From Halomonas sp. McH1-25 (lineage in GTDB: Bacteria; Pseudomonadota; Gammaproteobacteria; Pseudomonadales; Halomonadaceae), in the NCBI RefSeq assembly GCF_022348165.1, contig NZ_JAKRFI010000009.1, positions 62,001 to 126,000 of the forward strand: 64,000 bases of DNA, in the 5' to 3' direction. Below the pieces are notes generated by a model. It worked only from the letters and a program-made list of their open reading frames with translations, made no database searches and was not told where the DNA came from. Below, piece after piece: positions 8,467 through 18,024 of this stretch. How positions within the stretch are numbered: the stretch's first letter is position 1; each line of letters starts with the position of its first letter. A program made the translations under genes and the position numbers.

Positions 8467-10494
8467 ATGTTCGGAAAATTGAATTGGGAATCGATCCCCT
8501 ATCACGAGCCGATCATCATGTCGGTCGTCGCCGTTATGGCGGTGATTATCGCCGGGCTCGTGGGCTGGATTACGTATAGCAAGAGCTGGGGGTACTTGTG
8601 GAAGGAGTGGATCACTTCCGTCGATCACAAGAAGCTCGGTATCATGTATTTCCTCGTCGCCCTGGTCATGCTGATCCGTGGCTTTGCCGATGCGATCATG
8701 ATGCGTTCCCAGCAAGCCATCGCAGTCGGCGGGGCGGAGGGCTATTTGCCGCCCGAGCACTATGACCAGATCTTTACCGCGCATGGCGTGATCATGATCT
8801 TCTTCGTGGCCATGCCCATGGTCATTGGCCTGATGAACCTGGTCGTGCCGCTACAGATCGGGGCGCGTGACGTGGCCTATCCGTTCCTGAACAACCTGAG
8901 CTTCTGGCTGTTCGCCGCCGGTGTCATCCTGGTCAATGTGTCCCTGTTCGTCGGTGAGTTCGCCAAGACTGGCTGGCTGGCCTATGCGCCGCTCTCGGGG
9001 ATAGATTACAGTCCCGGGGTCGGGGTCGATTACTGGATATGGGCACTACAGATATCGGGGATAGGGACGACACTGACCGGTATCAACTTCTTCGTGACGA
9101 TCCTCAAGATGCGCACCAAGGGTATGACCCTGTTCCGCATGCCGATCTTCACCTGGACGTCGTTCTGCGCCAACATCCTGATCATTGCCTCTTTCCCGAT
9201 CCTGACGGCGACCATCGCGATGCTGACGCTGGACCGCTACCTGGGAATGAATTTCTTCACTAACGATCTTGGCGGCAACCAGATGATGTACGTCAACCTC
9301 ATCTGGGCCTGGGGTCACCCCGAGGTGTATATCCTGATCCTGCCGGCGTTCGGTGTGTTCTCCGAAGTCATCTCGACGTTCAGCAAGAAGCGCCTGTTCG
9401 GCTACCACACCATGGTGTGGGCAACGATGGCGATCTCGTTTTTGGCCTTCGTCGTCTGGCTGCACCACTTCTTCACCATGGGAGCGGGCGCCAACGTCAA
9501 TGCCTTCTTTGGCATCATGACAATGATCATCGCCATACCCACCGGGGTGAAGATATTCAACTGGCTGTTCACCATGTACCGCGGACGCCTGGAGTTCACT
9601 TCGCCGGTGCTGTGGACGCTGGGCTTCATCATCACCTTCACCCTGGGTGGCATGACCGGAGTGATGCTAGCGGTGCCGGCGGCCAACTTCGTGCTGCACA
9701 ACAGCCTGTTCGTCATTGCGCACTTCCATAATGTAATTATCGGTGGGGTGGTGTTCGGCATGCTGGCCGGCCTGACCTTCTGGTTCCCCAAGGCGTTCGG
9801 CTTCAAGCTGGACGAGACGTGGGGCAAGCGCTCTTTCTGGTGCTGGATTATCGGTTTCTTCGTCACATTCACGCCACTCTACATCCTGAGTTTCTATGGG
9901 GCTGTGCGTCGTATGCAGTCGTATGCCAACCCCGAGTGGCAGCCATTGATGATTGTGTCGCTGATTGGCGCACTCATCATCCTGATGGGTATTGCCTGCA
10001 CCGTGATTCAGTTTGTGGTCAGTTATCGTAACCGTGAGCAACTGCGTGACGTGACTGGCGATCCGTGGGACGGCCGTACGCTGGAGTGGTCGACCTCGTC
10101 ACCGGCGCCGTTCTATAACTTCGCGCACCTACCGAATGTGAAGGCCATTGATGCCTTCTGGGAAATGAAGCAGGCCGGCGAGTTTGAGACCTCCAGGCCG
10201 CCATACCAGGATATTCATATGCCCAAGAATACGGCGGCCGGGCCGATCATCAGCCTATTCGCGACAATTCTCGGCTTCGCCCTGGTCTGGCACATCTGGT
10301 GGCTGGCCATCGTCAGCGCCCTGGGGGTCTTCGTCAGCTTCCTGGCGCGTATCTTCAACGATGACGTGGATTACTACGTACCTGCTGCGGAAGTCGAGCT
10401 TATCGAGCGAGCGCACCATGAGCGTCTCGCCGAAGCCAGCAAGCACGACGCACATGGCAATGGGCGGATCGGAACTATGGGGGGGCAGTCGTAA
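8467..10494 (+). CDS. cyoB: Cytochrome bo3 ubiquinol oxidase subunit I
   Basis: A 675-residue heme-copper oxidase catalytic subunit with about 15 membrane helices. It reduces O2 to water using ubiquinol and pumps protons. The metal ligands are all visible: the low-spin heme His in [14 protein letters not shown], Cu-B His and the cross-linked Tyr in [15 protein letters not shown], the His pair in [10 protein letters not shown], and the heme His pair in HFHNVIIGG. Residues linked to quinol binding occur in [16 protein letters not shown] and the following segment. Length is normal (E. coli CyoB 663). It overlaps cyoC by one base (the A of TAA/ATG). No frameshift or missing ligand was seen, so the enzyme is expected to be active. 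Confidence 0.97.
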   Translation: MFGKLNWESIPYHEPIIMSVVAVMAVIIAGLVGWITYSKSWGYLWKEWITSVDHKKLGIMYFLVALVMLIRGFADAIMMRSQQAIAVGGAEGYLPPEHYDQIFTAHGVIMIFFVAMPMVIGLMNLVVPLQIGARDVAYPFLNNLSFWLFAAGVILVNVSLFVGEFAKTGWLAYAPLSGIDYSPGVGVDYWIWALQISGIGTTLTGINFFVTILKMRTKGMTLFRMPIFTWTSFCANILIIASFPILTATIAMLTLDRYLGMNFFTNDLGGNQMMYVNLIWAWGHPEVYILILPAFGVFSEVISTFSKKRLFGYHTMVWATMAISFLAFVVWLHHFFTMGAGANVNAFFGIMTMIIAIPTGVKIFNWLFTMYRGRLEFTSPVLWTLGFIITFTLGGMTGVMLAVPAANFVLHNSLFVIAHFHNVIIGGVVFGMLAGLTFWFPKAFGFKLDETWGKRSFWCWIIGFFVTFTPLYILSFYGAVRRMQSYANPEWQPLMIVSLIGALIILMGIACTVIQFVVSYRNREQLRDVTGDPWDGRTLEWSTSSPAPFYNFAHLPNVKAIDAFWEMKQAGEFETSRPPYQDIHMPKNTAAGPIISLFATILGFALVWHIWWLAIVSALGVFVSFLARIFNDDVDYYVPAAEVELIERAHHERLAEASKHDAHGNGRIGTMGGQS

Positions 10495-11150
10495 TGGCTA
10501 CCGATACTCTTGGCAACCAGATTGTTCAGCCGAGCGAGCACGGGCATGACCAAGGCCACGACGTACAGGCGCATCAACACGACCATCACGATGCTGGCGG
10601 CATGAAGGTGTTCGGCTTCTGGGTCTACCTGATGAGCGACCTGATCATCTTCGGGACGCTGTTCGCCACCTATGCCGTGCTAATCAAGGGCACGGCAGGC
10701 GGACCGACACCGAGTGAGATTTTTAACCTTCCGTTCATCCTCGTCGGTACCATGCTGCTTCTGTTCAGTAGTTTCACCTACGGCATGGCCGTGCTGGCCA
10801 TGAACGACAACAGGCTCGGCCAGCTCAAGGCCTGGTTGTGGGTCACCTTCGTACTGGGGGCTGGCTTCGTGGGGATGGAAGTCTACGAATTCCGGGAATT
10901 GATCCACGAAGGGTTTGGTCCGGAGCGTAGCGGTTTCCTGTCGGCCTTCTTCACGCTGGTGGGTACCCATGGCCTGCACGTGACCTTCGGCCTGATCTGG
11001 ATGCTGGTGATGCTGGTCCAGCTTCAGACCAAGGGCCTGAACGCTATCACGCGTCCGCGCATCATGTGTCTGAGCCTGTTCTGGCACTTCCTGGATATCG
11101 TCTGGATCTGCGTATTCACCTTCGTCTACCTGATGGGAGCCATGGCATGA
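10494..11150 (+). CDS. cyoC: Cytochrome bo3 ubiquinol oxidase subunit III
   Basis: A 218-residue inner-membrane protein of the CyoC/CoxC family with five membrane helices. It carries no redox cofactor and stabilises subunit I and its proton pathway. The N-terminus is histidine-rich ([19 protein letters not shown], residues about 14-32), a somewhat unusual cytoplasmic tail. Family signatures include [36 protein letters not shown] and [20 protein letters not shown]. Its start overlaps the cyoB stop and its stop overlaps the cyoD start (ATGA at 11147-11150), so translation of the operon is probably coupled. Confidence 0.96.
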   Translation: MATDTLGNQIVQPSEHGHDQGHDVQAHQHDHHDAGGMKVFGFWVYLMSDLIIFGTLFATYAVLIKGTAGGPTPSEIFNLPFILVGTMLLLFSSFTYGMAVLAMNDNRLGQLKAWLWVTFVLGAGFVGMEVYEFRELIHEGFGPERSGFLSAFFTLVGTHGLHVTFGLIWMLVMLVQLQTKGLNAITRPRIMCLSLFWHFLDIVWICVFTFVYLMGAMA

Positions 11151-11479
11151 GCGGTTCACACGTTAGTCACGATGATGCCAGTCATGGCAGCGTCAAGTCC
11201 TATGTGATCGGCCTGATCCTGTCCATCGTCCTGACCGTCGTCGCGTTCGGCATGGTCATGACCGGGGCATTCAGTACGCTGACCACGGTGATCGTCATTG
11301 TTGGCGCTGCAGTGCTGCAGCTTCTTGTTCAACTGATCATGTTCCTGCACATGAACACCAAGGCCGATGAAGGCTGGAATCTGATGTCGTTCGTTTTCAC
11401 CGTGAAGATTCTGGTGCTGGTTATCGGCGGTTCGCTGTGGATCATGCAGAATCTGCATCTCAACATGATGCTCGACTAA
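11147..11479 (+). CDS. cyoD: Cytochrome bo3 ubiquinol oxidase subunit IV
   Basis: A 110-residue small membrane subunit with three helices; it helps assemble the Cu-B centre and the complex. The start is ATG 11147, overlapping the cyoC stop by four bases; the longer open frame to 11066 lies inside cyoC and is not used. The hallmark [20 protein letters not shown] segment is present. It lies 12 bp upstream of cyoE. Length matches E. coli CyoD (109). Confidence 0.95.
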   Translation: MSGSHVSHDDASHGSVKSYVIGLILSIVLTVVAFGMVMTGAFSTLTTVIVIVGAAVLQLLVQLIMFLHMNTKADEGWNLMSFVFTVKILVLVIGGSLWIMQNLHLNMMLD

Positions 11480-11491
11480 GCTGGCAATGCG

Positions 11492-12409
11492 ATGATCAAG
11501 CGCTATCTGAACCTGACCAAGCCGGGAATCATCTTCGGTAATCTGATTTCCGTGACGGGCGGCTATTTTCTGGCCGCCCGGGGGGAGTTCGATCTCCCCC
11601 TGTTTCTCGCTACGCTGGCTGGGGTCGCGTTGGTAATCGCTTCCGGCTGCGTGTTCAACAACGTCATCGATCGCGATATCGACGTCAAGATGGAGCGTAC
11701 CCGCAACCGGGCCTTGGCCCGGGGGCTGGTATCACCGCGTGTCGCGTTGGCTTTCGCCACGGCATTGGGGTTAGCCGGGGTCGCGCTTCTCTACTGGGGC
11801 GCGAATCCGCTGTCTGCCCTGTTCGCCGGGCTGGGCTTCTTCGTCTATGTCGTGCTTTACAGCCTCTACCTGAAGCGCAACTCGGTCTACGGTACGCTGG
11901 TCGGTAGCCTGTCCGGTGCTACACCGCCGGTCATTGGCTATTGTGCCGCCAGTGGCCAGTTCGACATGGGAGGGGCCATTCTGCTGCTGATCTTCAGCCT
12001 TTGGCAGATGCCGCATTCCTATGCGATCGCCATCTTCCGCTTCAACGACTACCGTGCCGCATCGATTCCGGTGCTGCCGGTGAAGAAGGGAATCGCCGCA
12101 GCGAAACGTTCCATCGTGCTGTACATCGTGGCGTTCATGGCGGCTGCGCTGGCGTTGTCAGTGCTGGGGTATGCCGGCTATGGTTACTTTGCCGTGGCAG
12201 CGACGATGAGCCTGTACTGGCTGTATCTTGCTTCGCTGGGCTACCGCAAGAACGATGACTGCGCTTGGGCGAAGAAACAGTTCGCCTTCTCGATCGTGAT
12301 GATCACGGCGCTAAGCGTGATGATGGCGGTGGATTTTAGGGTGGAACCGGCGGCCATGCTCGCCGACGCCCAACCCCAGGGCTTCCTGCGCACTAGCTTG
12401 TCCCTGTAG
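11492..12409 (+). CDS. cyoE: Protoheme IX farnesyltransferase (heme O synthase)
   Basis: A 305-residue UbiA-type prenyltransferase that converts heme B plus farnesyl diphosphate to heme O, the cofactor of the CyoB active site. The aspartate motif for Mg-diphosphate binding is seen in [20 protein letters not shown] (residues about 54-73), and the second conserved region in [16 protein letters not shown]. Seven to nine membrane helices are expected. It is the last gene of cyoABCDE and is followed 40 bp later by a strong intrinsic terminator. Its presence makes the operon self-sufficient for its special heme. Confidence 0.96.
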   Translation: MIKRYLNLTKPGIIFGNLISVTGGYFLAARGEFDLPLFLATLAGVALVIASGCVFNNVIDRDIDVKMERTRNRALARGLVSPRVALAFATALGLAGVALLYWGANPLSALFAGLGFFVYVVLYSLYLKRNSVYGTLVGSLSGATPPVIGYCAASGQFDMGGAILLLIFSLWQMPHSYAIAIFRFNDYRAASIPVLPVKKGIAAAKRSIVLYIVAFMAAALALSVLGYAGYGYFAVAATMSLYWLYLASLGYRKNDDCAWAKKQFAFSIVMITALSVMMAVDFRVEPAAMLADAQPQGFLRTSLSL

Positions 12410-12448
12410 CCCTGTGTAGCCTTGGCTGCCCTGAGTGAAAGGCATTCA

Positions 12449-12478
12449 CGCCCTGGCCAAATGGCCAGGGCGTTTTTT
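12449..12478 (+). terminator. Intrinsic terminator of the cyo operon
   Basis: CGCCCTGGCC (12449-12458) pairs perfectly with GGCCAGGGCG (12463-12472) around a four-base loop and is followed by TTTTTT (12473-12478). It lies 40 bp after the cyoE stop. Confidence 0.93.
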
Positions 12479-12504
12479 CGTGATTCGGTTAGAGGGTGGG
12501 TGGC

Positions 12505-12687
12505 CTCAAGTTCCAAGTGCAACACTATTGAAGGGTGGCTTGTCCAGCGATTGATTTCTTGAGAACGTCCGCGTAAACCTCCAGCGGCGTCCGTCAAACC
12601 AATGCCTTGAGTGGCCGTGTGTTCAGCGAATCAGCGATCGCATTGAGTTCATCTTGGCTGTATACCGAGAGATCGGTGCCCTTTTGG
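12505..12687 (-). pseudogene. IS30-family transposase 3' remnant
   Basis: On the minus strand the sequence reads PKGTDLSVYSQDELNAIADS, then LNTRPLKAL and, after a one-base shift, PLEVYADVLKKSIAGQATLQ. This is the typical C-terminus of IS30-type transposases followed by the element's end (the VLHLELE region). Only about 180 bp remain. It abuts the pgaB fragment exactly at 12687/12688, so the IS probably caused that truncation. Confidence 0.75.
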
Positions 12688-13353
12688 CAGATACTTGGCC
12701 GGATGGCTAATTTCGACAGTCTGCTTTTTCACGATGATGGGCTCATGACCGATTACGAGGATGCCAGCTCAGCTGCATTGTCATGGTACGAACAAAAGTG
12801 GAATTTGCCGGCCAATATCGCCCAAATACACCAAGATGAAGAGCTAATGGCTGAATGGACCCGGCGCAAGACGCAGTTATTAATTGATTTTACTTATAAA
12901 TTACGCGATACCGCCGATTATTATCGTCAGTATGACATTAAATGCTTTCTCATCGCCCGCAATATATACGCACCGGTAGTGCTCAACCCTGAGAGCCAAG
13001 TGTGGTTTGCGCAGAACATAGAGGCGTTTGGCCAAGCGTACGATTACGCTGCCGTCATGGTCATGCCCTATATGGAAGGAGCTGAGAATGCTGAGGCGTG
13101 GCTAAGGCGGCTTGCAGCAGAAGCGCTAAAAGTGATGCCGGCAAAGCGCTTGGTCTTCGAGCTTCAAGCCGTGGACTGGCGGAGCCAATCCCCTGTGCCC
13201 AGCGAGACGCTTGCCCAGTGGATGGAATTGATCCGCGACGCTGGAAACATGAATTACGGATACTATCCTAATGACTTTATCAATGGGCACCCAAAAACAG
13301 GGGTACTACGACGAGAATTCTCTCTCGAGACAGAATTGAAAACAGCACTATAA
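12688..13353 (+). pseudogene. pgaB: C-terminal fragment of PgaB (PNAG deacetylase)
   Basis: From QILGRMANFDSLLFHDDG onward the frame matches the C-terminal hydrolase-like domain of PgaB, the outer-membrane lipoprotein that partly deacetylates and helps export poly-N-acetylglucosamine. Conserved pieces are LFHDDGLMTDYEDAS, YDYAAVMVMPYMEGAE, ELQAVDWRSQSPVPS and GYYPNDFINGHP. The N-terminal polysaccharide deacetylase domain, signal peptide and lipobox are missing; the open frame before 12688 is IS30 sequence. No pgaA, pgaC or pgaD is nearby. This is a broken relic of a biofilm locus, although the remaining 222 codons are uninterrupted. Confidence 0.8.
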
Positions 13354-13475
13354 AAAGCTAGCTTTTCTTTGTAATTAGTGTTGACCAAAGAAACATACAG
13401 CCAAGTAAGTTTTTACTCCCTTGGTTTCTGCTACGGTTTCCTAAAAAGCCCGCTGCTTGATGGTTGCCGCTGGGG

Positions 13476-14045
13476 TTAGTTCATCACCCAAGCCCTCTGC
13501 ACGGTGACGTAGATTTTTAGAACCTTCTGCCGATAATAGTTAACGCTAGGATCCTGGTAGACCCGTCCAAAGCACAGCGTGTTGTAAAATAGCACGGCGA
13601 TCTTGCGTGCTATGGCTGTCACGGCTTTGGCATTGCCAATGCGACTGGATAGTCGGCGGTAGAAGGCACTCAGTGCAGTCGCGGTGCGGCTCAGGGTGAC
13701 CGCCGCCAAGCGTAGCAGTGCCGCCGCTCGGCTCTTGGGAGGACAGCACCTTGCCGCCCGAGATCTTGTTACAAGGCGACAGCGCCAACCAGGAGGTGAA
13801 GTGTTTGGCGGTTGGCCAACGAGTCATGTCGAGGCCGCACTCGTCGATCAGCTTCAAGGGCAGATAGGAACCGATCCCGCTCAGTTGGGTCAGGTCCGTA
13901 CCGACTACACGATACAACACACCACGTATGTCAAAGGCCTGGACGTTGGGATTCGATTCCCGGTGCCTTGGAACTGGCAAAGGCGCTTCCAGCACGGTGC
14001 GGGCTGCCGCCAGTCGCACCAGGCTGGCTTCGATATGCTGGTCGC
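13476..14045 (-). pseudogene. IS110-family transposase C-terminal remnant
   Basis: Minus-strand pieces match the transposase_20 half of IS110: ASLVRLAAARTVLEAPLP, YLPLKLIDECGLDMTRWP, SWLALSPCNKISGGKVLSS and, in another frame, SAFYRRLSSRIGNAKAVTA and ARKIAVLFYNTLCFGRVY. The catalytic DEDD half is absent and at least one frameshift separates the two pieces near 13710. At about 14045 it is joined directly to an IS5 fragment on the other strand. Confidence 0.75.
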
Positions 14046-14137
14046 AATGTGATAGAGCGTCTATTTGGCTGGATGAAGGAAAAGCGGCGACTCTGTACTC
14101 GCTACGACAAGCTGGCGAAAAGTTACCGCGCCATGGT
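14046..14137 (+). pseudogene. IS5-family transposase C-terminus, split by an IS3 element
   Basis: This stretch reads NVIERLFGWMKEKRRLCTRY and DKLAKSYRAM, the last catalytic helix region of an IS5-type DDE transposase. The frame stops where the IS3 element begins at 14138 and resumes at 15343 as VTLACIERCL with a stop at 15375-15377. The two halves are separated by a TGGT duplication, so the IS3 insertion is later than the IS5 decay. Confidence 0.8.
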
Positions 14138-14215
14138 TGACCTTCTCCCCAGAAACCGGTCCATCGGCAATGTGAGATTTCCGCTACGTTTACTCTGATA
14201 GCAGGAGATCTCGCG

Positions 14216-14482
14216 ATGAAGCGTAATCGCCATACCGAAGAGCAGATCATCAGTATTCTCAAGGCCAACGAGCGCGGCGTCTCAATCGCCGAGCTGGCCC
14301 GCCAAAACGGCGTGACCGAGCAGACCCTTTACCGCTGGAAGGCCAAGTACAGCGGCATGGAGGTTTCGGAGGCCAAGCGCCTCCGCGAGTTGGAAGCCGA
14401 GAACGCCCGGCTCAAGAAGCTGTTGGCGGAAAGCGCCCTCGACAATGCCGCGCTCAAGGAGATCATCTCGGGAAAGTGGTGA
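14216..14482 (+). CDS. IS3-family transposase OrfA
   Basis: An 88-residue DNA-binding protein: helix-turn-helix RHTEEQIISILKANERGVS and GVTEQTLYRWKAKYSGM, then a leucine-zipper-like coiled coil (AKRLRELEAENARLKKLLAE). It overlaps orfB by 7 bp (14476-14482), and a -1 ribosomal frameshift normally makes the OrfAB transposase in this family. It appears intact. Confidence 0.9.
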   Translation: MKRNRHTEEQIISILKANERGVSIAELARQNGVTEQTLYRWKAKYSGMEVSEAKRLRELEAENARLKKLLAESALDNAALKEIISGKW

Positions 14483-15294
14483 CGCCCGAAGCGAAGCGGC
14501 GGGCGGTACAGCATCTGGTGACGGGCGGCTGGCTCAGCCAGCGAGGCGCCTGCCGACTGCTGGGCCTGGCAAGATCAGTGGCTCGGTATCAGGCCATACC
14601 GCGTGACGATGCGTCGCTTCGGGCACGCCTGCAAGCCTTGGCGACGAGCTATCCCCGCTATGGCTACTTACTGCTGCATGCACTGTTGCGTCAGGAGGGT
14701 CTGGTGATCAATCGCAAGCGTACCTACCGGCTGTACTGCGAGCATGGCCTCCAGGTCCGGACCCGACGGCGCAAGCGACTGATCCGGCCGAGGACACCGA
14801 TGCCACTGCCGGACCGCCCCAACCAGCGCTGGTCAATGGACTTCGTGTCGGATCAGTTGGCCTCGGGGCGTCGGTTTCGCGTGCTGAACATCGTGGACGA
14901 CTTCAACCGAGAGTGTGTCGGGCAACTGGCAGATACGTCCATTTCCGGGCGTCGCTTGGCCCGATTCCTGGACGAGATTGCTCAGCAACGCTCTCTACCC
15001 GCCTCGATTGTTTGCGATAACGGGCCGGAGCTGACCAGCAAGGCAATGTTCTTCTGGGCGCGCGAGCGGAAGGTGACGCTGGCCTTCATCCAGCCGGGCA
15101 AGCCGACGCAGAATGCGTTCATTGAGAGCTTCAACGGCAAGTTCCGGGACGGCTGCCTCAACCAACACTGGTTCCTGAGCCTGGCGGATGCACGGCACGA
15201 AATCACGCAATGGAGGACCCACTACAACCATGTCAGACCGCACAGCTCACTGGGTTATTTACCACCGGTAGCGTATGCCGAGCAGTGCGCATGA
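14476..15294 (+). CDS. IS3-family transposase OrfB
   Basis: A 272-residue rve-type integrase catalytic protein. Visible parts are the HTH_21 region (YPRYGYLLLHALLRQEGLVI) and the DDE residues in RWSMDFVSDQLASG, IVCDNGPELTSKAM and QNAFIESFNGKFRDGCLN. The C-terminus HYNHVRPHSSLGYLPPVAY is complete. The start given is formal, since the protein is normally made as a frameshift fusion with OrfA. This and its OrfA form the only fully intact DDE transposase pair I see in the window. Confidence 0.9.
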   Translation: MVTPEAKRRAVQHLVTGGWLSQRGACRLLGLARSVARYQAIPRDDASLRARLQALATSYPRYGYLLLHALLRQEGLVINRKRTYRLYCEHGLQVRTRRRKRLIRPRTPMPLPDRPNQRWSMDFVSDQLASGRRFRVLNIVDDFNRECVGQLADTSISGRRLARFLDEIAQQRSLPASIVCDNGPELTSKAMFFWARERKVTLAFIQPGKPTQNAFIESFNGKFRDGCLNQHWFLSLADARHEITQWRTHYNHVRPHSSLGYLPPVAYAEQCA

Positions 15295-15514
15295 AGCTGG
15301 AATTTCTCACATTGTGAGCGGACCTAAACCGGGGGAAGGTCATGGTCACGCTGGCCTGCATCGAGCGCTGTTTGTGAATCTATTTTTCAGACAGAATGTA
15401 GAGCAGGTTCCATCATGGCCCCAGTAAATGGAAGTTATATATACGTAATCATGCCTATTCCAGCGTGGCTGATAATGCCGTAACCTGTCGTAATAATATT
15501 ACTTCTAGTGAATT

Positions 15515-16795
15515 TCAGAGACCAAGGAAGGCGTAGTATAAAACGTAGCCATTTAGCCCAATGATTATAGAGCAGATGATTCCTCCAAGGCCGGTTACCG
15601 CTTTACTATTTGTAAGGTTCCCCATGATTTTATGATTTGCTGTAAAAAAAAGCAGCGGCAGCAGAGCAAATGGGATGCCGAAGCTGAGTACGACCTGACT
15701 AGCAACCAGTGCTTTTTGCTCGGATACGCCTAGCATGATAATCACCAACGCTGGCAGCATGGTAACTAGACGGCGTAGCCACACTGGGATGGTGAAGTTT
15801 ACGAATCCTTGCATGATTACCTGGCCAGACAATGTACCTACAATCGACGAAGAGAGTCCGGCAAGCAGCAGTGCTATGCCGAATATATGACTGGCTGCTT
15901 GTTCCCCGAGCATGGGGGAAAGCAATTCATAACTATCGCTAATTGTCGCAATATCAGTGCGGCCCTGTGCGTGGAATACCGCTGCAGCTAGTGCCAATAT
16001 ACTCAAATTGACTAACCCAGCTATCGCCATGCCGACAATCACATCCCATCGGTAGAATCTCATTAAGCGCAAACGCTGCCGATCATCAATGACCTGTATC
16101 CGCCGCTGCGATAAGGCTGAATGCAGATAGATTACATGGGGCATAACTGTGGCCCCTAGCATGCCAGCTGCCAAGTAAAGCGCATATTCTTCGGGGAACC
16201 CTGGAATAAGTAATCCTTTGAGCAAGGGAGCTGGAGCCGGGCGGCTTATTATTATCTCTAGCAAGAATCCTGCCGCTATCGCTATGATTATGGCGCCAAT
16301 AATTATCTCCAATAGCCTGAAACCGAAGCGCTGAAGAAGCAACGCAATGTAGGTAATCACCCCGGTCAATAAGGCGCCTTCCATCAGACTCAAGCCAAAC
16401 AAGAGATTGAAAGCTAAGGCAGCACCCAAGAATTCAGCCAAATCGGTGGCAATGGCGATGATTTCAGCTTGCACCCAGTAAACCCACACCGCTGGACGCG
16501 GAAACCGCTCACGAATGACTTCGGGTAGATTTTTTCCGGTTGCAAGGCCGAGACGCACAGAAAAACTCTGAATGAGCATGGCCATCAGATTGGCCGTTAG
16601 TACGACCCAAAGCAGAGCGTAGCCATACCGCGAGCCAGCCTCAATATTGGTAGCGAAGTTGCCAGGGTCGATATAGGCAACGGCTGCAATCAGCGCAGGG
16701 CCGATAAATGGTACCCACCCCCAGCGGCGCCGCTTTCCATTGAGGATGTGAGTCGCCTTGCTACGTATGGACTGATCAGAGATTGAATTCAACAT
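15515..16795 (-). CDS. mntH: NRAMP-family Mn2+/divalent metal:H+ symporter
   Basis: A 426-residue inner-membrane importer of Mn2+ (and Fe2+, Cd2+ and others) driven by protons, with about 11 helices. The metal-binding motif of helix 1 is seen in VAYIDPGNFATNIEAGS (DPGN) and that of helix 6 in GATVMPHVIYLHSAL (MPH). Family length is normal. The start at 16795 (MLNSISDQSIRSK) follows a weak ribosome binding site. Before it lies a 12-bp perfect palindrome (16813-16824) that could be an operator. It is isolated, with IS remnants on both sides. Mn import fits oxidative or metal stress cargo, but it would also admit Cd2+. Confidence 0.95.
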   Translation of the reverse strand: MLNSISDQSIRSKATHILNGKRRRWGWVPFIGPALIAAVAYIDPGNFATNIEAGSRYGYALLWVVLTANLMAMLIQSFSVRLGLATGKNLPEVIRERFPRPAVWVYWVQAEIIAIATDLAEFLGAALAFNLLFGLSLMEGALLTGVITYIALLLQRFGFRLLEIIIGAIIIAIAAGFLLEIIISRPAPAPLLKGLLIPGFPEEYALYLAAGMLGATVMPHVIYLHSALSQRRIQVIDDRQRLRLMRFYRWDVIVGMAIAGLVNLSILALAAAVFHAQGRTDIATISDSYELLSPMLGEQAASHIFGIALLLAGLSSSIVGTLSGQVIMQGFVNFTIPVWLRRLVTMLPALVIIMLGVSEQKALVASQVVLSFGIPFALLPLLFFTANHKIMGNLTNSKAVTGLGGIICSIIIGLNGYVLYYAFLGL

Positions 16796-16812
16796 CTTAG
16801 AGCATCTTTAGT

Positions 16813-16824
16813 TAACCATGGTTA
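16813..16824. promoter_or_regulatory. Palindrome TAACCATGGTTA upstream of mntH
   Basis: A perfect 12-bp palindrome 18 bp upstream of the mntH start, followed by a further TAACC at 16831-16835. It could be an operator for a manganese or iron regulator, but it does not clearly match the MntR or Fur boxes I know, so the call rests on position and symmetry only. Confidence 0.3.
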
Positions 16825-16984
16825 TAGAAATAACCTAAGGCTATCTAAAAATTGGCAGGTTGCCCACGAGTATTTTTCGTTAATTTCTGAGGCGGCCAAG
16901 CCTACGACGAGACCGCAAGCCCAATCAGGGGGCAAGCCTTACCAATCCAGTGATAGCAAAGATGATGCCGAGTTAGGTTCTTTT

Positions 16985-17157
16985 ACGAAAAGCTACGCAA
17001 CGTAGATAATGGTCTATACAAGCCAAGCCATACCATGGCGCGAAAACTCCTGTCGAGCTTGTCATATCGAGTGGCGATGCGCCGTAGCTCCTTGATTCAG
17101 CTGAAGCCTCGTGCAATCACGCTCCGTTCTCGTTGCTTGGATTTGTCAAAGCCCCGG
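16985..17157 (-). pseudogene. IS5-family transposase C-terminal remnant
   Basis: The minus strand reads RGFDKSKQRERSVIARGFS, a stop, then IKELRRIATRYDKLDRSFRA and MVWLGLYRPLST. This is the tail of an IS5 transposase (the expected text is close to NCFAKLKQFRRIATRYDK). Only about 170 bp remain, with at least one internal stop. Confidence 0.65.
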
Positions 17158-17160
17158 TCT

Positions 17161-17466
17161 TGAACTGCACCCCGTAAGTTGGACACCGATCCTGCTTTCG
17201 AGGTGTTTTCATGACCCTCACCCCATATCAAAACCGGCTCTCAGTAGAAATTCCGATGTTTCGCTGGAAGTCTCCGTTCGACAGAGACTTGCAGCGAACT
17301 CCTCAGGCGTTAGCCAATCTAAGGAAGAATGGGGTCTGACTTGATTGTAGTCCTGCCGCCAAGTTTCGATTTTCTGCCGGGCATCGTCCAGAGATAGAAA
17401 CCAATGAGTGTTCAGGCATTCAGCTCGAAACTTGCCGTTAGAGGACTCGACGAGGGCATTGTCCGT
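17161..17466 (-). pseudogene. IS3-family (IS407-like) 3' fragment, copy 2
   Basis: The minus strand encodes NALVESSNGKFRAECLNTHW, FLSLDDARQKIETWRQDYNQ and PHSSLDWLTPEEFAASLC, nearly the same as the end of the element at 4696-5753 but in opposite orientation. The terminal repeat starts TGAACTGCACCCCG at 17161. It is cut at about 17466 by an IS21 istB fragment. Confidence 0.85.
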
Positions 17467-17977
17467 CGTCCTGCTCGGTCCGCCCGGTGTCGGCAAGACC
17501 CATCTCGCCGTCGCCCTGGCCGTGGCCGTGAAGGCGGCCGAAGCGGGCCATCAAGTGCTGTTCATGACCCTGGATCGACTAGTCAGCACCCTGGTGCGCT
17601 CACGCCAGGAGGATCGCCTGGATCGACAACTCCAGCAGTTGACCTACCCCAAGGTTCTGGTCCTCGACGAGATGGGCTATCTGCCGATGACCCGCGAAGA
17701 GGCCAGCCTGTTCTTTCGCTTGATCAACCGCCGATACGAGCGGGCCAGCACTATCCTCGCCTCGAACAAGTCGTTCATGGACTGGGGCGAGATCTTGGGT
17801 GATCAGGTCATCGCCACGGCGATCTTGGATCGGCTGCTGCATCACTCGACCACGTTGAACATCAAAGGCGAGAGCTACCGGCTGAAAGACAAGCGACGAG
17901 CCGGCTTGGTGAACACACCCACCACAAAGGAGGATGAGACCTCACACGAACCTGACCCTGTACCAAGTTCAGACTGA
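17467..17977 (+). pseudogene. istB: IS21-family helper ATPase IstB, 5'-truncated
   Basis: An AAA+ ATPase that assists IstA in IS21 transposition. The Walker A motif (LLGPPGVGKTHLAVALA) is almost at the start of the surviving sequence, Walker B follows (VLVLDEMGYLP), and the C-terminus with ATAILDRLLHHSTTLNIKGE is complete. About 90 N-terminal residues are missing; the open frame before 17467 is IS3 sequence read backwards. No istA is present. Confidence 0.85.
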
Positions 17978-18024
17978 TGAAAACCTGACAACCTTCAGTG
18001 ACGTTGACATCGCCACTGCGCCCG

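Larger units (their letters stand above)
14138..15342 (+). mobile_element. IS3-family element (1205 bp) with target duplication
   Basis: A complete-looking insertion sequence. Its ends are imperfect inverted repeats: the left end starts TGACCTTCTCCCC, and the reverse of the right end starts TGACCTTCCCCCGG and continues with GGTCCG and ATGTGAGAAATTCC-like blocks. It is flanked by TGGT on both sides (14134-14137 and 15343-15346), the 4-bp duplication usual for the IS407-type branch. It splits an IS5 transposase relic. A 3' fragment of a close relative lies inverted at about 38663-38918. Confidence 0.85.

Noticed and set aside
16813-16824. Confirmed MntR or Fur operator at mntH
   Set aside because: The palindrome is well placed but does not fit either consensus as I know it, so only a low-confidence feature was kept.
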